Assembly: GCF_003260195.1 (NCBI RefSeq)
Contig: NZ_QEIH01000004.1
Location: 186,001-250,000 of the forward strand
Source of the DNA: Lutibacter citreus
GTDB lineage: Bacteria; Bacteroidota; Bacteroidia; Flavobacteriales; Flavobacteriaceae
Direction of reading: 5' to 3'
Length of the DNA stretch: 64,000 nucleotides
This document shows positions 47,625 to 57,825 of this stretch, one piece after another. A model generated the notes under the pieces. It was given only the letters and a program-made list of their open reading frames with translations. It had not been told where the DNA came from and did not search any database. The number at the start of each line of letters is the position of its first letter. Position 1 is the stretch's first letter. Position numbers and translations under genes: made by a program.

Positions 47625-49742
47625 TTAACCTTTTGATTTTGCTATTACTTCTTCAGCAATGTTATTTGGACATTGTTCAAAATGTGAAAATTCCATTGAT
47701 GATGATGCTCTACCTGATGATAATGTTCTTAATGTAGTTACATATCCAAACATTTCTGATAAAGGCACATTTGCTTTTACAACTTTTGCACCAGCTCTAT
47801 CATCCATTGAGTTAACTTGACCTCTTCTTCTATTTAAATCTCCTACAATATCTCCCATGTTTTCTTCAGGAGTTACTACATCAATTTTCATTATAGGCTC
47901 AAGAATTACGGCTTTTGCAGCTTTAGCAGCATTTTTAAAACCTAATTTCGCAGCCAATTCGAATGATAATTGATCTGAATCCACTGCGTGGAAAGATCCA
48001 TCATATAAAGTAACTTTTAAACTATCAACTTCGTAACCAGCTAATGGTCCGTTTTTCATAGCTTCTTTGAAACCTTTTTCAATTGAAGGTATAAATTCCT
48101 TAGGAACATTACCACCTTTAATATTATTAATAAAAGTTAATCCTGTTTCACCTTCATCAGCAGGCTCCATAATAAATTTGATATCAGCAAATTTACCACG
48201 TCCACCAGATTGCTTTTTATAAGATTCACGGTGATCTGCAGATGCTGTAATAGCTTCTTTGTATTCAACTTGTGGCTGACCTTCGTTTACTTCAACTTTA
48301 AACTCACGTCTTAAACGATCTACAATAATCTCTAAGTGTAATTCACCCATTCCAGAAATAATTGTTTGACCTGAATTTTCATCAGTTTTTGCAGTAAAAG
48401 TAGGATCTTCTTCAGCTAATTTACTTAAAGCCATTCCTAATTTATCAACATCAGCTTTTGTTTTAGGCTCAACAGCTATACCAATAACTGGATCTGGAAA
48501 ATCCATCGATTCTAAAACGATAGGATGTTTCTCATCACACATAGTATCTCCAGTTTTAATATCTTTAAAACCAACACCAGCTCCAATATCTCCAGCTTCA
48601 ATATAATCTATTGCATTTTGTTTGTTAGAGTGCATTTGGTATATACGTGAAATACGTTCTTTTTTACCTGAACGAGAATTCAAAATATATGAACCTGCAT
48701 CTAAACGACCAGAATAAGCTCTGAAAAATGCTAAACGACCAACATAAGGGTCAGTTGCAATTTTAAACGCTAAAGCTGCAAAAGGTTCTTTAACATCTGG
48801 CTTACGAATTTCTTGTTCTTCTGTTTTTGGATTTATACCTAAAACACCCTCTTTATCAGTTGGTGAAGGTAAATATCTACATACAGCATCTAATAAGAAT
48901 TGAACTCCTTTATTTTTAAAAGCAGAACCACAAACCATAGGAATGATAGACATATCCATTACAGCAGCACGCAATGCAGCGTGAATTTCATCTTCTGTAA
49001 TAGAATTTTCATCTTCCATATATTTCTCTAAAAGAGCATCATCATATGCAGCAACTTCTTCAATAAGTTTACCACGTAATATATGAGCTTCCTCCTTTAA
49101 GTCTTCTGGGATATCAACAATATCAAAAGTAGATCCTTGTGTTTCATCATGCCATACAACTGCACGATTTTTCACTAAATCAACTACACCTTTAAATTCA
49201 TCTTCATCACCAATATTCAAAACAATAGGCACTGCATTAGAACCTAACATTTCTTTTACTTGTTTACAAACTGCTAAAAAGTTAGATCCTTGACGGTCCA
49301 TTTTATTAACGAAACCAATTCTTGGAACTTTATAATTATCAGCTAGTCTCCAGTTAGTTTCAGACTGAGGCTCAACACCATCAACTGCACTAAATAAGAA
49401 TACTAAACCATCAAGCACACGTAATGAACGGTTTACTTCAACCGTAAAATCAACGTGACCTGGAGTATCTATTATATTAAAGTGATATCCTTTAGCATTT
49501 GCCGCTGGTTTACCATTTTCTGTTGGAAACTGCCATTCACATGTTGTAGCTGCAGAAGTAATTGTAATACCTCTTTCTTGCTCTTGCTCCATCCAGTCCA
49601 TAGTTGCTGCACCATCATGTACTTCACCTATTTTATGAGAAACTCCTGTATAATATAAGATACGCTCTGTACATGTTGTTTTACCAGCATCAATATGAGC
49701 AGCAATTCCTATATTCCTTGTATATTTTAAATCTCTTGCCAT
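47625..49742 (-). CDS. fusA: Elongation factor G
   Basis: 705 residues. It drives ribosomal translocation. The GTP-binding motifs are AHIDAGKTT at residues 15-23, [13 protein letters not shown] for G3 and [12 protein letters not shown] for G4. The switch region [20 protein letters not shown] and the C-terminal domain IV ([20 protein letters not shown]) are complete. It lies 12 bases after rpsG. Confidence 0.98.
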   Translation of the reverse strand: MARDLKYTRNIGIAAHIDAGKTTCTERILYYTGVSHKIGEVHDGAATMDWMEQEQERGITITSAATTCEWQFPTENGKPAANAKGYHFNIIDTPGHVDFTVEVNRSLRVLDGLVFLFSAVDGVEPQSETNWRLADNYKVPRIGFVNKMDRQGSNFLAVCKQVKEMLGSNAVPIVLNIGDEDEFKGVVDLVKNRAVVWHDETQGSTFDIVDIPEDLKEEAHILRGKLIEEVAAYDDALLEKYMEDENSITEDEIHAALRAAVMDMSIIPMVCGSAFKNKGVQFLLDAVCRYLPSPTDKEGVLGINPKTEEQEIRKPDVKEPFAALAFKIATDPYVGRLAFFRAYSGRLDAGSYILNSRSGKKERISRIYQMHSNKQNAIDYIEAGDIGAGVGFKDIKTGDTMCDEKHPIVLESMDFPDPVIGIAVEPKTKADVDKLGMALSKLAEEDPTFTAKTDENSGQTIISGMGELHLEIIVDRLRREFKVEVNEGQPQVEYKEAITASADHRESYKKQSGGRGKFADIKFIMEPADEGETGLTFINNIKGGNVPKEFIPSIEKGFKEAMKNGPLAGYEVDSLKVTLYDGSFHAVDSDQLSFELAAKLGFKNAAKAAKAVILEPIMKIDVVTPEENMGDIVGDLNRRRGQVNSMDDRAGAKVVKANVPLSEMFGYVTTLRTLSSGRASSSMEFSHFEQCPNNIAEEVIAKSKG

Positions 49743-49754
49743 TTTTAACTATAA

Positions 49755-50231
49755 TTAAAATCTAAGATGAGAGAATGCTTTATTAGCATCAGCCATTTTA
49801 TGAACATCCATTCTTTTCTTAACAGCAGCACCTTCTTCTTTCGCAGCAGCTAACACTTCAGCAGCTAAACGCTGAGCCATAGATTTTTCATTACGTTTTC
49901 TTGAATATGAAATCAGCCATTTTATAGCCATTGACACTTTACGGTCTGGTCTAATTTGCATTGGGATTTGAAATGTTGCACCACCTACTCGACGGCTACG
50001 CACTTCAACTTGTGGCATTACATTACTTAATGCATCTTTCCAAAGCTCTAATCCTGATTTTTCTTCATCTTGTTTCTTTTGTTCTACGATATCTAAAGCA
50101 TCGTAAAAAACTTTAAAAGCTACAGATTTTTTACCATCCCACATCAAGTTATTCACAAAACGTGTTACTAACTGATCATTAAATTTAGGATCCGGTAAAA
50201 GAACTCTTTTTTTCGCCTTTCTTTTTCTCAT
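49755..50231 (-). CDS. rpsG: 30S ribosomal protein S7
   Basis: 158 residues. The start is [20 protein letters not shown], with [19 protein letters not shown] and [21 protein letters not shown]7 nucleates the 30S head and contacts the E site. It follows rpsL after 23 bases. Confidence 0.98.
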   Translation of the reverse strand: MRKRKAKKRVLLPDPKFNDQLVTRFVNNLMWDGKKSVAFKVFYDALDIVEQKKQDEEKSGLELWKDALSNVMPQVEVRSRRVGGATFQIPMQIRPDRKVSMAIKWLISYSRKRNEKSMAQRLAAEVLAAAKEEGAAVKKRMDVHKMADANKAFSHLRF

Positions 50232-50254
50232 GTCTTTACATTAAAGTTTTTAAA

Positions 50255-50629
50255 TTACTTTTTAGGTGCTTTTGTACCGTACTTAGAGCGACGTTGTGTT
50301 CTTCCATCAACACCTGCTGTATCTAATGCTCCACGAACAATATGATATCTAACTCCTGGTAAATCTTTAACCCTTCCACCTCTAACTAATACTATCGAGT
50401 GCTCTTGTAAATTATGTCCTTCTCCAGGTATATAAGCATTTACTTCATTACCATTTGTTAACCTTACCCTTGCAACTTTACGCATTGCTGAGTTTGGTTT
50501 CTTTGGTGTTGTAGTGTAAACACGTGTACAAACCCCTCTTCTTTGAGGACATGAATTTAAAGCAGCCGATTTACTCTTCTTAGTTATTTTGGTTCTTCCT
50601 TTTCGTACTAATTGCGAAATTGTTGGCAT
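50255..50629 (-). CDS. rpsL: 30S ribosomal protein S12
   Basis: 124 residues. The decoding-site loop [20 protein letters not shown] with both lysines is intact, so no classical streptomycin-resistance change is seen at that position. [20 protein letters not shown] is the second conserved loop. It is the first gene of the ribosomal superoperon, with a clear promoter 56 bases upstream. Confidence 0.98.
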   Translation of the reverse strand: MPTISQLVRKGRTKITKKSKSAALNSCPQRRGVCTRVYTTTPKKPNSAMRKVARVRLTNGNEVNAYIPGEGHNLQEHSIVLVRGGRVKDLPGVRYHIVRGALDTAGVDGRTQRRSKYGTKAPKK

Positions 50630-50661
50630 ACTAAAATCTTGTTATTAATTATTTTTTAATT

Positions 50662-50678
50662 CTTAGCTCTTTTCTAAG
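50662..50678 (-). promoter_or_regulatory. Hairpin at the 5' end of the rpsL leader
   Basis: The minus strand has CTTAG-AAAAGAG-CTAAG starting about where transcription should begin. It overlaps another possible pairing, CTCTT/AAGAG. It may protect the transcript end or be regulatory; this is weak evidence. Confidence 0.3.
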
Positions 50679-50684
50679 AGTGTG

Positions 50685-50715
50685 CAAATGTACAAATAAT
50701 TTATTGTTAATCAAA
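50685..50715 (-). promoter_or_regulatory. Promoter of the ribosomal superoperon (TTTG-N19-TACATTTG)
   Basis: On the minus strand TTTG (50712-50715) is separated by exactly 19 bases from TACATTTG (50685-50692). Both elements and the spacing match the Bacteroidota housekeeping promoter consensus. It lies 56 bases before the rpsL ATG and serves the whole block. Confidence 0.85.
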
Positions 50716-50792
50716 CATGTAGATATTTTATTTTAAAAAATACTATTTACACAATATTTATACAGTATATTCACAATGTAATTTCAACTAAA

Positions 50793-52466
50793 TTGAAGCA
50801 ATATTTAAAAATATCCTCTCTACTTATTTACCTATTTTTAACATCTAATATTGGAATTGGCCAAAATATTGAACTAAAAATAATGGCAAAAGACAGCCTA
50901 GAAATGAATGTTTTAAATTCAATATTTTACAATAAGCAACATAATAATAAAAATGAGATTTACAATGAAATAGAATCCATCTCTAAAAATTTAACCCAAA
51001 AAGGATACATTAATAATGAATACAATATTAAACGTAAAAAGGATTTATATACCTGTACATTCATATTAAATAAAAGAATAAAAAAAATTAGAATTAATAT
51101 TGCTCAAAATTCTTTAGATAAAAATCTTCTTGAAGAACTTTCAGAAAATTTTTCGAATAACTTTTTTGAAACTACAACAGAAAAACTAGAATCCAATCTT
51201 ACCCAAATAAAAGATTTTTACACAAAGCAAGGAAACACCTTTATTAAAGTTTCATTAAACAATATTAAATTAAGAAATAACATTCTTACAGCTAAGCTTA
51301 AAATAGATAATACTTACAAAAGAAAAATTGATAAAATTATTATTAAAGGCTATGATGAGTTTCCTTTAAAAATTATTAAAAACAAATTACATTTTAATAA
51401 GAGAACAATTTTCAACAAAACTGAATTAGATCATATAACTGAAAAGCTGAATAGTATCCCATATTTATTCCAATCAAAAAAACCTGAAGTATTATTTAAA
51501 AAAGATTCTACAATATTATATGTATATCTCAAAAAAAAAACTGAGAATCAATTTGACGGGTTGATTGGTTTTTCAAATAAAGAAGATTCTAAAAATATTA
51601 ATTTAACTGGATATATAAATTTAAACCTTTCAAACACATTTAACAGAGGAGAAAATATTTCTTTAAATTGGAGAAGTAGTGATGGTAAAAAAAGATCTTT
51701 GGTTTTAATTTATAAAGCTCCATATATTTTTAAATCTAAATTAGGTTTTGAAGGTGAATTTAACCTTCAAAGAAACGACTCCACCTACACCAATCGAAAT
51801 ACAACTATAAATTTCAATTACAATTACCTAAAAAATCAATCTATTGGAGGGATTGTTAATTTTGAATCTTCAAACACAACACTTAATAATGATGAATTTA
51901 ATCTAAAAAACTATTCTAAAAATTTATTTGGAATTTCATATAGTTTTGAACATTCAAAAACCACCAATAATTTTTTATTTATAAAGTTGAATTATTTAAC
52001 AGGAACTAGATCTTCAAATTCAGACCAAGTAAAACAAGACAAATTTCAGTTTCACACTTCATATAAAACCAAATTAGGTGCAAAAAGTAAAATTTCAATT
52101 AAAAATAATATTGAAATATTAACTTCTAAAAAATTATTTCAAAATGAATTATTTCAAATTGGAGGATTTAATTCTATTAGAGGTTTTGACGAACAAAGTA
52201 TTTTAACTTCAAATTACAATATTACTAATATTGAATATCAACTTTTCGTGAACAGTTCAAACTATCTTTTCACAGTTTCTGATTTTGGATTTATTAACAA
52301 CAACAGCAACGAACCTTTAAAGAACCTAACTAGTATTGGTTTAGGATATAATTTTAGACAAAAAAATACAAATTTCAATATTAGCTATGTTCTTGGAAAA
52401 ACTAATTTAGATTCGTTTCAATTTTCAAATGCTAAATTTCACATTAAGATGTCTTACTTTTTTTAA
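50793..52466 (+). CDS. BamA/TamA-family outer-membrane beta-barrel protein
   Basis: 557 residues from a TTG start at 50793; the signal peptide (MKQYLKISSLLIYLFLTSN, cleaved near IGQ) begins right there and no ATG precedes it. Residues 20-180 are helix/strand-rich and charged, 185-255 look like a POTRA domain (IDKIIIKGYDEFPLKIIKNK), and the rest alternates hydrophobic residues as a barrel, ending in the aromatic SYFF. RGFDE near residue 471 corresponds to the conserved RGF element of loop 6 in Omp85 proteins. It may insert or secrete proteins through the outer membrane. It is divergent from rpsL. Confidence 0.82.
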   Translation: MKQYLKISSLLIYLFLTSNIGIGQNIELKIMAKDSLEMNVLNSIFYNKQHNNKNEIYNEIESISKNLTQKGYINNEYNIKRKKDLYTCTFILNKRIKKIRINIAQNSLDKNLLEELSENFSNNFFETTTEKLESNLTQIKDFYTKQGNTFIKVSLNNIKLRNNILTAKLKIDNTYKRKIDKIIIKGYDEFPLKIIKNKLHFNKRTIFNKTELDHITEKLNSIPYLFQSKKPEVLFKKDSTILYVYLKKKTENQFDGLIGFSNKEDSKNINLTGYINLNLSNTFNRGENISLNWRSSDGKKRSLVLIYKAPYIFKSKLGFEGEFNLQRNDSTYTNRNTTINFNYNYLKNQSIGGIVNFESSNTTLNNDEFNLKNYSKNLFGISYSFEHSKTTNNFLFIKLNYLTGTRSSNSDQVKQDKFQFHTSYKTKLGAKSKISIKNNIEILTSKKLFQNELFQIGGFNSIRGFDEQSILTSNYNITNIEYQLFVNSSNYLFTVSDFGFINNNSNEPLKNLTSIGLGYNFRQKNTNFNISYVLGKTNLDSFQFSNAKFHIKMSYFF

Positions 52467-52623
52467 AAGAATATTTAAGAATTATACATTCATTTATGTG
52501 CGTTTTAACCCTAAATTCTTCGCTTAAGCTAAAACTTAGAAAACTTAAAAACAAATCTTTCTTCTTGTTAAAATTTTGTATTCTATTTTAACATATCACC
52601 ATTGATATTTAACATTCATTGTG

Positions 52624-52698
52624 ATTTTAACATATAAATATTAGGAATATTAACAAATTATTATGATTTTTAACGAAATTAATTCAAATAATTATATA
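52624..52698 (+). repeat. Leader copy shared by both SusC genes (first copy)
   Basis: First copy of the duplicated SusC leader, ending at the ATG at 52699. The remaining part of the 52467-52698 gap shows no gene or hairpin. The sequence contains the usual AT-rich, Shine-Dalgarno-free leader of Bacteroidota. Confidence 0.8.
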
Positions 52699-55600
52699 AT
52701 GAAAACAAAGTTTAATGGTATGTTAACGCTACTACTGGCGTTAATAGTGCAGATTTCATTTGCACAAGAAAAAACTGTTACTGGTAATGTTTCCGATGCA
52801 AGCGGACCACTGCCAGGTGTAACAGTAATTACAAAAGGCACAAAAACTGGTACTCAAACAGATTTTGATGGAAACTACTCAATTAAAGCTTCTAGCGGAG
52901 CTATTATTCAGTTTAGTTTTGTTGGAATGAATTCAGTTGAAAAAACTGTAGGCTCTTCTAATGTTATTAATGTAATAATGTCTGAAAGTGCAGAGGCCCT
53001 TGATGAAATTGTTATTACTGCCCTTGGTATTTCAAGAGACAAAAAATCATTAGGTTATTCAACCCAAAAAGTTGGTGGGGAAGAAATAACTAAAGTAAAA
53101 AGTTCAAATTTTGTAAATTCCTTATCAGGTAAAGCTTCGGGTATACAAATTAAGAAAAATAATAACATGGGTGGATCAACCAATGTTGTTATTAGAGGTA
53201 ATGCTTCATTAACTGGGAGCAATCAAGCTTTATTTGTTATTGATGGAGTTCCTGTTAGTAACAATAATAGTAATGATCCTGATCAAGCTCAAGCTGTTGG
53301 TGGTTATTATGATTATGGTAATGCAGCTTCTGATATTAACCCTGAAGATATTGAATCTATAAATATTTTAAAAGGTGCTGCTGCATCTGCACTATACGGC
53401 TCTAGAGCTGCAAATGGTGTAATAATGATTACTACTAAAAAAGGTGGGAAATCTAAAGGATTTGGAATTACCATAAATTCTGGAGTAACAATTGGTACTG
53501 AAGACAAAAGCACTTTTACTAAATACCAAGAACAATATGGTGCTGGGTATGGACAATATTACGATGGACCAAACAGCCAATGGTACTCTGAAGATGTAAC
53601 TGGTGATGGAAATCCTGATCAAGTTGCACTTTATACTGAAGATGGTTCTTTTGGAGCTCCATTTGATCCAAGCTTATTGGTTTATCAATGGGATTCTTTT
53701 GATCCAGACTCACCAAATTACAGAACAGCTACACCATGGATAGCTGCTAAAAATAATCCAAATTCTTTTTTTGAAAATCCAGTTACATTAACTAACTCAG
53801 TTTCTCTTCAAAGAGGATCTGAAGATGGTTCATTTAGATTAAATTATACAAATTTTGATCAATCAGGATTGTTACCAAATAGTTCTATCAAGAAGAATAA
53901 CTTTTCTATGACTGGTACCGCTAAACTTAATGATAAGTTAACAGCTACCGGATATGCTAATTACATTAAAACAAACGGTAAAGGACGTAGTTCTACTGGT
54001 TACAATGATAATATTCTTGGGATGTTTAAACAATGGTGGCAAACTAACGTTGACCTTCAAGATCAAAAAGATATCTATTTTTCAACAGGAAGAAATGTTA
54101 CTTGGAACCCTTCAACATCTGAAGCTGGTTCGGCTCCTATTTTCTGGGATAACCCATACTGGAGTAGATATGAAAATTACCAAACAGACGTTAGAAACAG
54201 GTTTATTGGAAATATTTCTTTAAACTATGAAATTAATGATTGGTTAAACGTTACTGGTAGAGTTGCTGCTGATACATATTCTGAATTACAAGAAGAACGA
54301 AGAGCAAACGGAAGTGTTCCTAGTGACTTTGGTGTAAGTAGAGGAACTGTAGACTCAGGTTATGGAAGAAAAAACATAAACTTTACTGAAACTAATTATG
54401 ACTTAATGATTAATTTTAATAAAGACTTAACTGATAAAATAAATTTAAAAGGAATTTTAGGGTCTAATACAAGAAGAACTAATTTTGAATCTATCTACGC
54501 TTCTACAGCAGGTGGATTAAGTGTCCCTAAATTATATTCATTACAAAATAGTGTAGGTCCACTTCCATTACCAGAAGAAGTTGCTTCTAAAATTGGAGTT
54601 GATGGTTTATATGCCAGTGTATCATTTGGATACGATAACACATTTTTTATAGACGGTACTATTAGAAGAGACCACTCTTCTACATTACCAGAAGATCATA
54701 GTACTTTTTACTACCCATCTATTGCAACTAGTTTTGTATTTACAAAATTTATAGATCAAGATTGGTTAACTTTTGGTAAGTTAAGAATGAACTATGCTCA
54801 AGTAGGTAATAGTGCTCCATTCGACTTTTTATATGACACATATAATGTGAACATTCCACCGGGTGCACCAAGTACTTCAGTTGATAATGTTAAGAAAAAT
54901 GTTGATTTAAAACCAGAAACTACAAATAGTTTTGAAGTTGGTTTAGACATGAAATTCTTAAAAAACAGATTAGGATTTGACTTTGCTTATTATAAAACAA
55001 ATTCTGTTGATCAAATTTTTGGAGTTCCGGTTTCAAGAGCTTCAGGATATACTTCAAAAGTTTTAAACGCTGGTGAAATTGAAAATAAAGGGGTTGAATT
55101 AACCTTATTTGGAACACCAATTAAAAATACAGACTTTAAATGGGATGTACTTGTAAACTGGTCACAAAACAAAAACCAAGTAATTTCTCTTGAAGATGGA
55201 ATTGACAACCTTCAATTAGGTAGCTTTCAACAAGGTATTACTATTAACGCAAGAGTTGGTGAACCTTATGGTACAATTCAAGGAACTGATTATACATATA
55301 TAAATGGAGAAAAAGTTGTTGACCCTAGTAATGGTCAATACATTGCTTCTTCTACATCAGATGTAGTAATTGGAGATACAAATCCAGATTGGTTAATGGG
55401 GATTTCAAACAGCTTTAGCTATAAAAACTTCTCTTTCAGTTTTTTAATTGATATTCAACAAGGTGGGAGTATATTTTCTTTAGATCAAGCTTATGGGCTT
55501 GCAACTGGTTTACCTGCTGAAACAGCTTTCATTAATGATTTAGGAAACCCAAATAGAAATACTTTAGCTGACGGTGGTGGATTTATCAACCCTGGAGTTA

Positions 55601-55941
55601 ATCCTGATGGATCAACTAATACAACAAGAATAGCATCTTCAAATTATGGAGCTCAAGGATACCGTAGAGGATTACCTAATGCTGCTTTTGTATATGACGC
55701 TAGTTATGTAAAATTAAGAGAGATCGCAATAACTTATAATTTTGATAAAGCATTAATGGACAAAACATTCTTAACAGGTGCTTCACTTAGTTTAACTGGT
55801 TCAAATGTTTGGATAATTAGTAAAAACCTACCTCATGCTGATCCAGAATCAGGTCTTTCAGCTGGTAACTTACAAGGTTACTCAACAGGTTCTTTACCTA
55901 CAACTAGAGATTTCGGTTTTAATGTTAAACTACAATTTTAA
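52699..55941 (+). CDS. SusC/RagA-family TonB-linked outer-membrane protein (locus 1)
   Basis: 1080 residues from the ATG at 52699; an upstream ATG at 52663 is rejected because the signal peptide (MKTKFNGMLTLLLALIVQIS) and the paralogue both start at the later one. After FAQ come a carboxypeptidase-D regulatory-like domain (about 24-105), a TonB box (EALDEIVITALG), a plug with NNNMGGSTNVVIRGNAS and GAAASALYGSRAANGVIMI, and a 22-strand barrel ending in NVKLQF. SusC proteins import large nutrients with TonB energy. Its partner SusD gene follows after 8 bases. The substrate is unknown. Confidence 0.96.
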   Translation: MKTKFNGMLTLLLALIVQISFAQEKTVTGNVSDASGPLPGVTVITKGTKTGTQTDFDGNYSIKASSGAIIQFSFVGMNSVEKTVGSSNVINVIMSESAEALDEIVITALGISRDKKSLGYSTQKVGGEEITKVKSSNFVNSLSGKASGIQIKKNNNMGGSTNVVIRGNASLTGSNQALFVIDGVPVSNNNSNDPDQAQAVGGYYDYGNAASDINPEDIESINILKGAAASALYGSRAANGVIMITTKKGGKSKGFGITINSGVTIGTEDKSTFTKYQEQYGAGYGQYYDGPNSQWYSEDVTGDGNPDQVALYTEDGSFGAPFDPSLLVYQWDSFDPDSPNYRTATPWIAAKNNPNSFFENPVTLTNSVSLQRGSEDGSFRLNYTNFDQSGLLPNSSIKKNNFSMTGTAKLNDKLTATGYANYIKTNGKGRSSTGYNDNILGMFKQWWQTNVDLQDQKDIYFSTGRNVTWNPSTSEAGSAPIFWDNPYWSRYENYQTDVRNRFIGNISLNYEINDWLNVTGRVAADTYSELQEERRANGSVPSDFGVSRGTVDSGYGRKNINFTETNYDLMINFNKDLTDKINLKGILGSNTRRTNFESIYASTAGGLSVPKLYSLQNSVGPLPLPEEVASKIGVDGLYASVSFGYDNTFFIDGTIRRDHSSTLPEDHSTFYYPSIATSFVFTKFIDQDWLTFGKLRMNYAQVGNSAPFDFLYDTYNVNIPPGAPSTSVDNVKKNVDLKPETTNSFEVGLDMKFLKNRLGFDFAYYKTNSVDQIFGVPVSRASGYTSKVLNAGEIENKGVELTLFGTPIKNTDFKWDVLVNWSQNKNQVISLEDGIDNLQLGSFQQGITINARVGEPYGTIQGTDYTYINGEKVVDPSNGQYIASSTSDVVIGDTNPDWLMGISNSFSYKNFSFSFLIDIQQGGSIFSLDQAYGLATGLPAETAFINDLGNPNRNTLADGGGFINPGVNPDGSTNTTRIASSNYGAQGYRRGLPNAAFVYDASYVKLREIAITYNFDKALMDKTFLTGASLSLTGSNVWIISKNLPHADPESGLSAGNLQGYSTGSLPTTRDFGFNVKLQF

Positions 55942-55949
55942 AAAAAACA

Positions 55950-57398
55950 ATGATGAAAAAAATAATAATACTAATAACGGCTATAATTTTAGTCTCTTGT
56001 TCTGATAATCTTGAAGATTTAAATAAGAACATTAAAGATCCTGCTGCTGTGCCTGGCGAAAGTTTGTTTACCGGTGCACAAAAGAATTTGGTTGATCAAA
56101 TGATTGATTTAAATGTAAATAATAATAACGCTAAATTATGGGCGCAATATTTAACTGAAACAACCTATACTGATGAAAGTAATTACGATCAAACAACAAG
56201 AAGTATTCCAGACAACAATTGGAGTGTATTATACAAAGATGTATTAAAAGATTTAGATGAATCTGCCACTGTAATTGAAAATACTACTTATACTACAAAT
56301 GAACTTAACGCTTTAAAACCAAATAAATTGGCAATTATTGAAATTCTAAATGTATTTACATATAGTGTTTTAATTGAAACTTATGGCGATGTGCCTTTTA
56401 CTGAAGCATTAGATATTGATAATTTATTACCAAAATATGATGATGGTGAAACTACATATAAAGCTTTAGTGGGTAAATTAGCAGCAGCAATTAATGATCT
56501 AGATCCTAGTTTAGAAAGTTTTGGAAATGCTGATAGAATTTATGGTGGTGATGTAATGTCATGGAAAAAGTTTGCTGCTTCTTTAAAATTAAGAATGGGA
56601 ATCTTATTATCTGATATAGATAGTCAATTTGCGAAAACAACTGTTGAGAGCGCTGTTGCTGATGGAGTGTTTACAAGTAATGCTGATAATGCTGGATTTA
56701 CATATTTATCTTCAGATCCAAACACAAATCCAATTCATGATAATATGGTTTTAAGCGGAAGACATGATTATGTTGCCGGTAAAACAATTATTGATATGAT
56801 GAACTCTCTTAACGACCCAAGAATATCTTCTTACTTCCTTCCTATTAGTGATGGTACTTATAAAGGCGGTGTTATTGGTGCATCTTCAAGTTTTTCATCA
56901 CATTCACAAGTAACTCCTAGAGTTGAAGATGCTGTTGAGCCTGGAATTATACTTGATTATGCTGAAGTTGAGTTCTTATTAGCAGAAGCTGCAGCTAGAA
57001 ATTTTGCTGTTGGAGGAACTGCTAACAGTCATTATGATAATGGAATAAAAGCCTCTTTTGAATTTTGGCAAGCTGGTGATGCAACTGCATACTTAACTCA
57101 GGCAAATGTAGATTATACAACTGCTATAGCTGCAAGCACTTCAGCTACACCTTGGAAAGAAGTTATTGGAAATCAAAAATGGATTGCTTTATTTAATAGA
57201 GGTCTTGAAGCTTGGACGTCAATTAGATTATTAGATTACCCTATTATGGCAACTCCTACTGAACCAGTAAGTGGATATCCTATGAGGTATTTATACCCAG
57301 TTATTGAACAAACATTAAATAACACTAATTATACTTCTGCTGCATCAACTATTGGTGGTGACAAAGCTGAAACAAAATTATTTTGGGATATATATTAA
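55950..57398 (+). CDS. SusD/RagB-family lipoprotein (locus 1)
   Basis: 482 residues. A lipobox (LVSC, Cys17) follows a short signal, so it is a surface lipoprotein. The SusD-like helical fold includes an N-terminal ASVPG-like segment (DNLEDLNKNIKDPAAVPGES), LIETYGDVPFTEAL, KKFAASLKLRMGILLSD and the C-terminal GLEAWTSIRLLDYP. It binds substrate and acts as lid on its SusC partner 8 bases upstream. The locus has no enzyme gene next to it. Confidence 0.94.
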   Translation: MMKKIIILITAIILVSCSDNLEDLNKNIKDPAAVPGESLFTGAQKNLVDQMIDLNVNNNNAKLWAQYLTETTYTDESNYDQTTRSIPDNNWSVLYKDVLKDLDESATVIENTTYTTNELNALKPNKLAIIEILNVFTYSVLIETYGDVPFTEALDIDNLLPKYDDGETTYKALVGKLAAAINDLDPSLESFGNADRIYGGDVMSWKKFAASLKLRMGILLSDIDSQFAKTTVESAVADGVFTSNADNAGFTYLSSDPNTNPIHDNMVLSGRHDYVAGKTIIDMMNSLNDPRISSYFLPISDGTYKGGVIGASSSFSSHSQVTPRVEDAVEPGIILDYAEVEFLLAEAAARNFAVGGTANSHYDNGIKASFEFWQAGDATAYLTQANVDYTTAIAASTSATPWKEVIGNQKWIALFNRGLEAWTSIRLLDYPIMATPTEPVSGYPMRYLYPVIEQTLNNTNYTSAASTIGGDKAETKLFWDIY

Positions 57399-57451
57399 TA
57401 TCAATTAATAAAAGCTTAATTTAATCTTTTAGCTTTTATTTAAACAACAAC

Positions 57452-57492
57452 AATCCTACTAAATCTTAAAATATTTAGTAGGATTTTGTTTT
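57452..57492 (+). terminator. Intrinsic terminator after SusCD locus 1
   Basis: The stem AATCCTACTAAAT / ATTTAGTAGGATT with an 8-base loop is followed by a T-rich tail, 53 bases after the SusD stop. Confidence 0.85.
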
Positions 57493-57750
57493 TTATACCC
57501 TACAAAAGAATTATGTATGATATCCAAAATCCAGCATTTAAAATAAAAATCATTATTTTATTCTTTCCATTACAGGCCTTCTATTTTAATACCAAATAAA
57601 TTTCAATTAAAAATATAGTAAGTTTAATTAAATTTGTTTAATTTTATATTTTAGAATACTTCACAAAACATTTAGAATACATTTAACTCACCTCATTCTA
57701 GATTCTATCATATATTAACACATAGTAACTGTTTTTTAACATAATTTAAT

Positions 57751-57825
57751 ATTTTAACACATAAAAGTTTGGTTTATTAACAAATTATTAAGATTTTTGA
57801 CCTAATTAATTCAAATAATTATATA
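57751..57825 (+). repeat. Leader copy shared by both SusC genes (second copy)
   Basis: This leader matches the one at 52624-52698 nearly base for base; ATTAACAAATTATTA, GATTTTT and AATTAATTCAAATAATTATA all recur at the same distance from the start codon. The similarity runs on into the coding region. Confidence 0.8.

Larger units (their letters stand above)
57399..57825. other. 427-base intergenic stretch with terminator and locus-2 promoter region
   Basis: No gene is visible. The first 90 bases hold a terminator; the middle is very AT-rich without a frame or repeat. The last 75 bases, up to the SusC start, are nearly identical to those before the first SusC gene (see the separate entries). 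No RNA gene was seen. Confidence 0.6.

Noticed and set aside
53313-53716. Several antisense frames inside the first SusC gene
   Set aside because: They are shadows of a strongly coding gene, with no start context or family.
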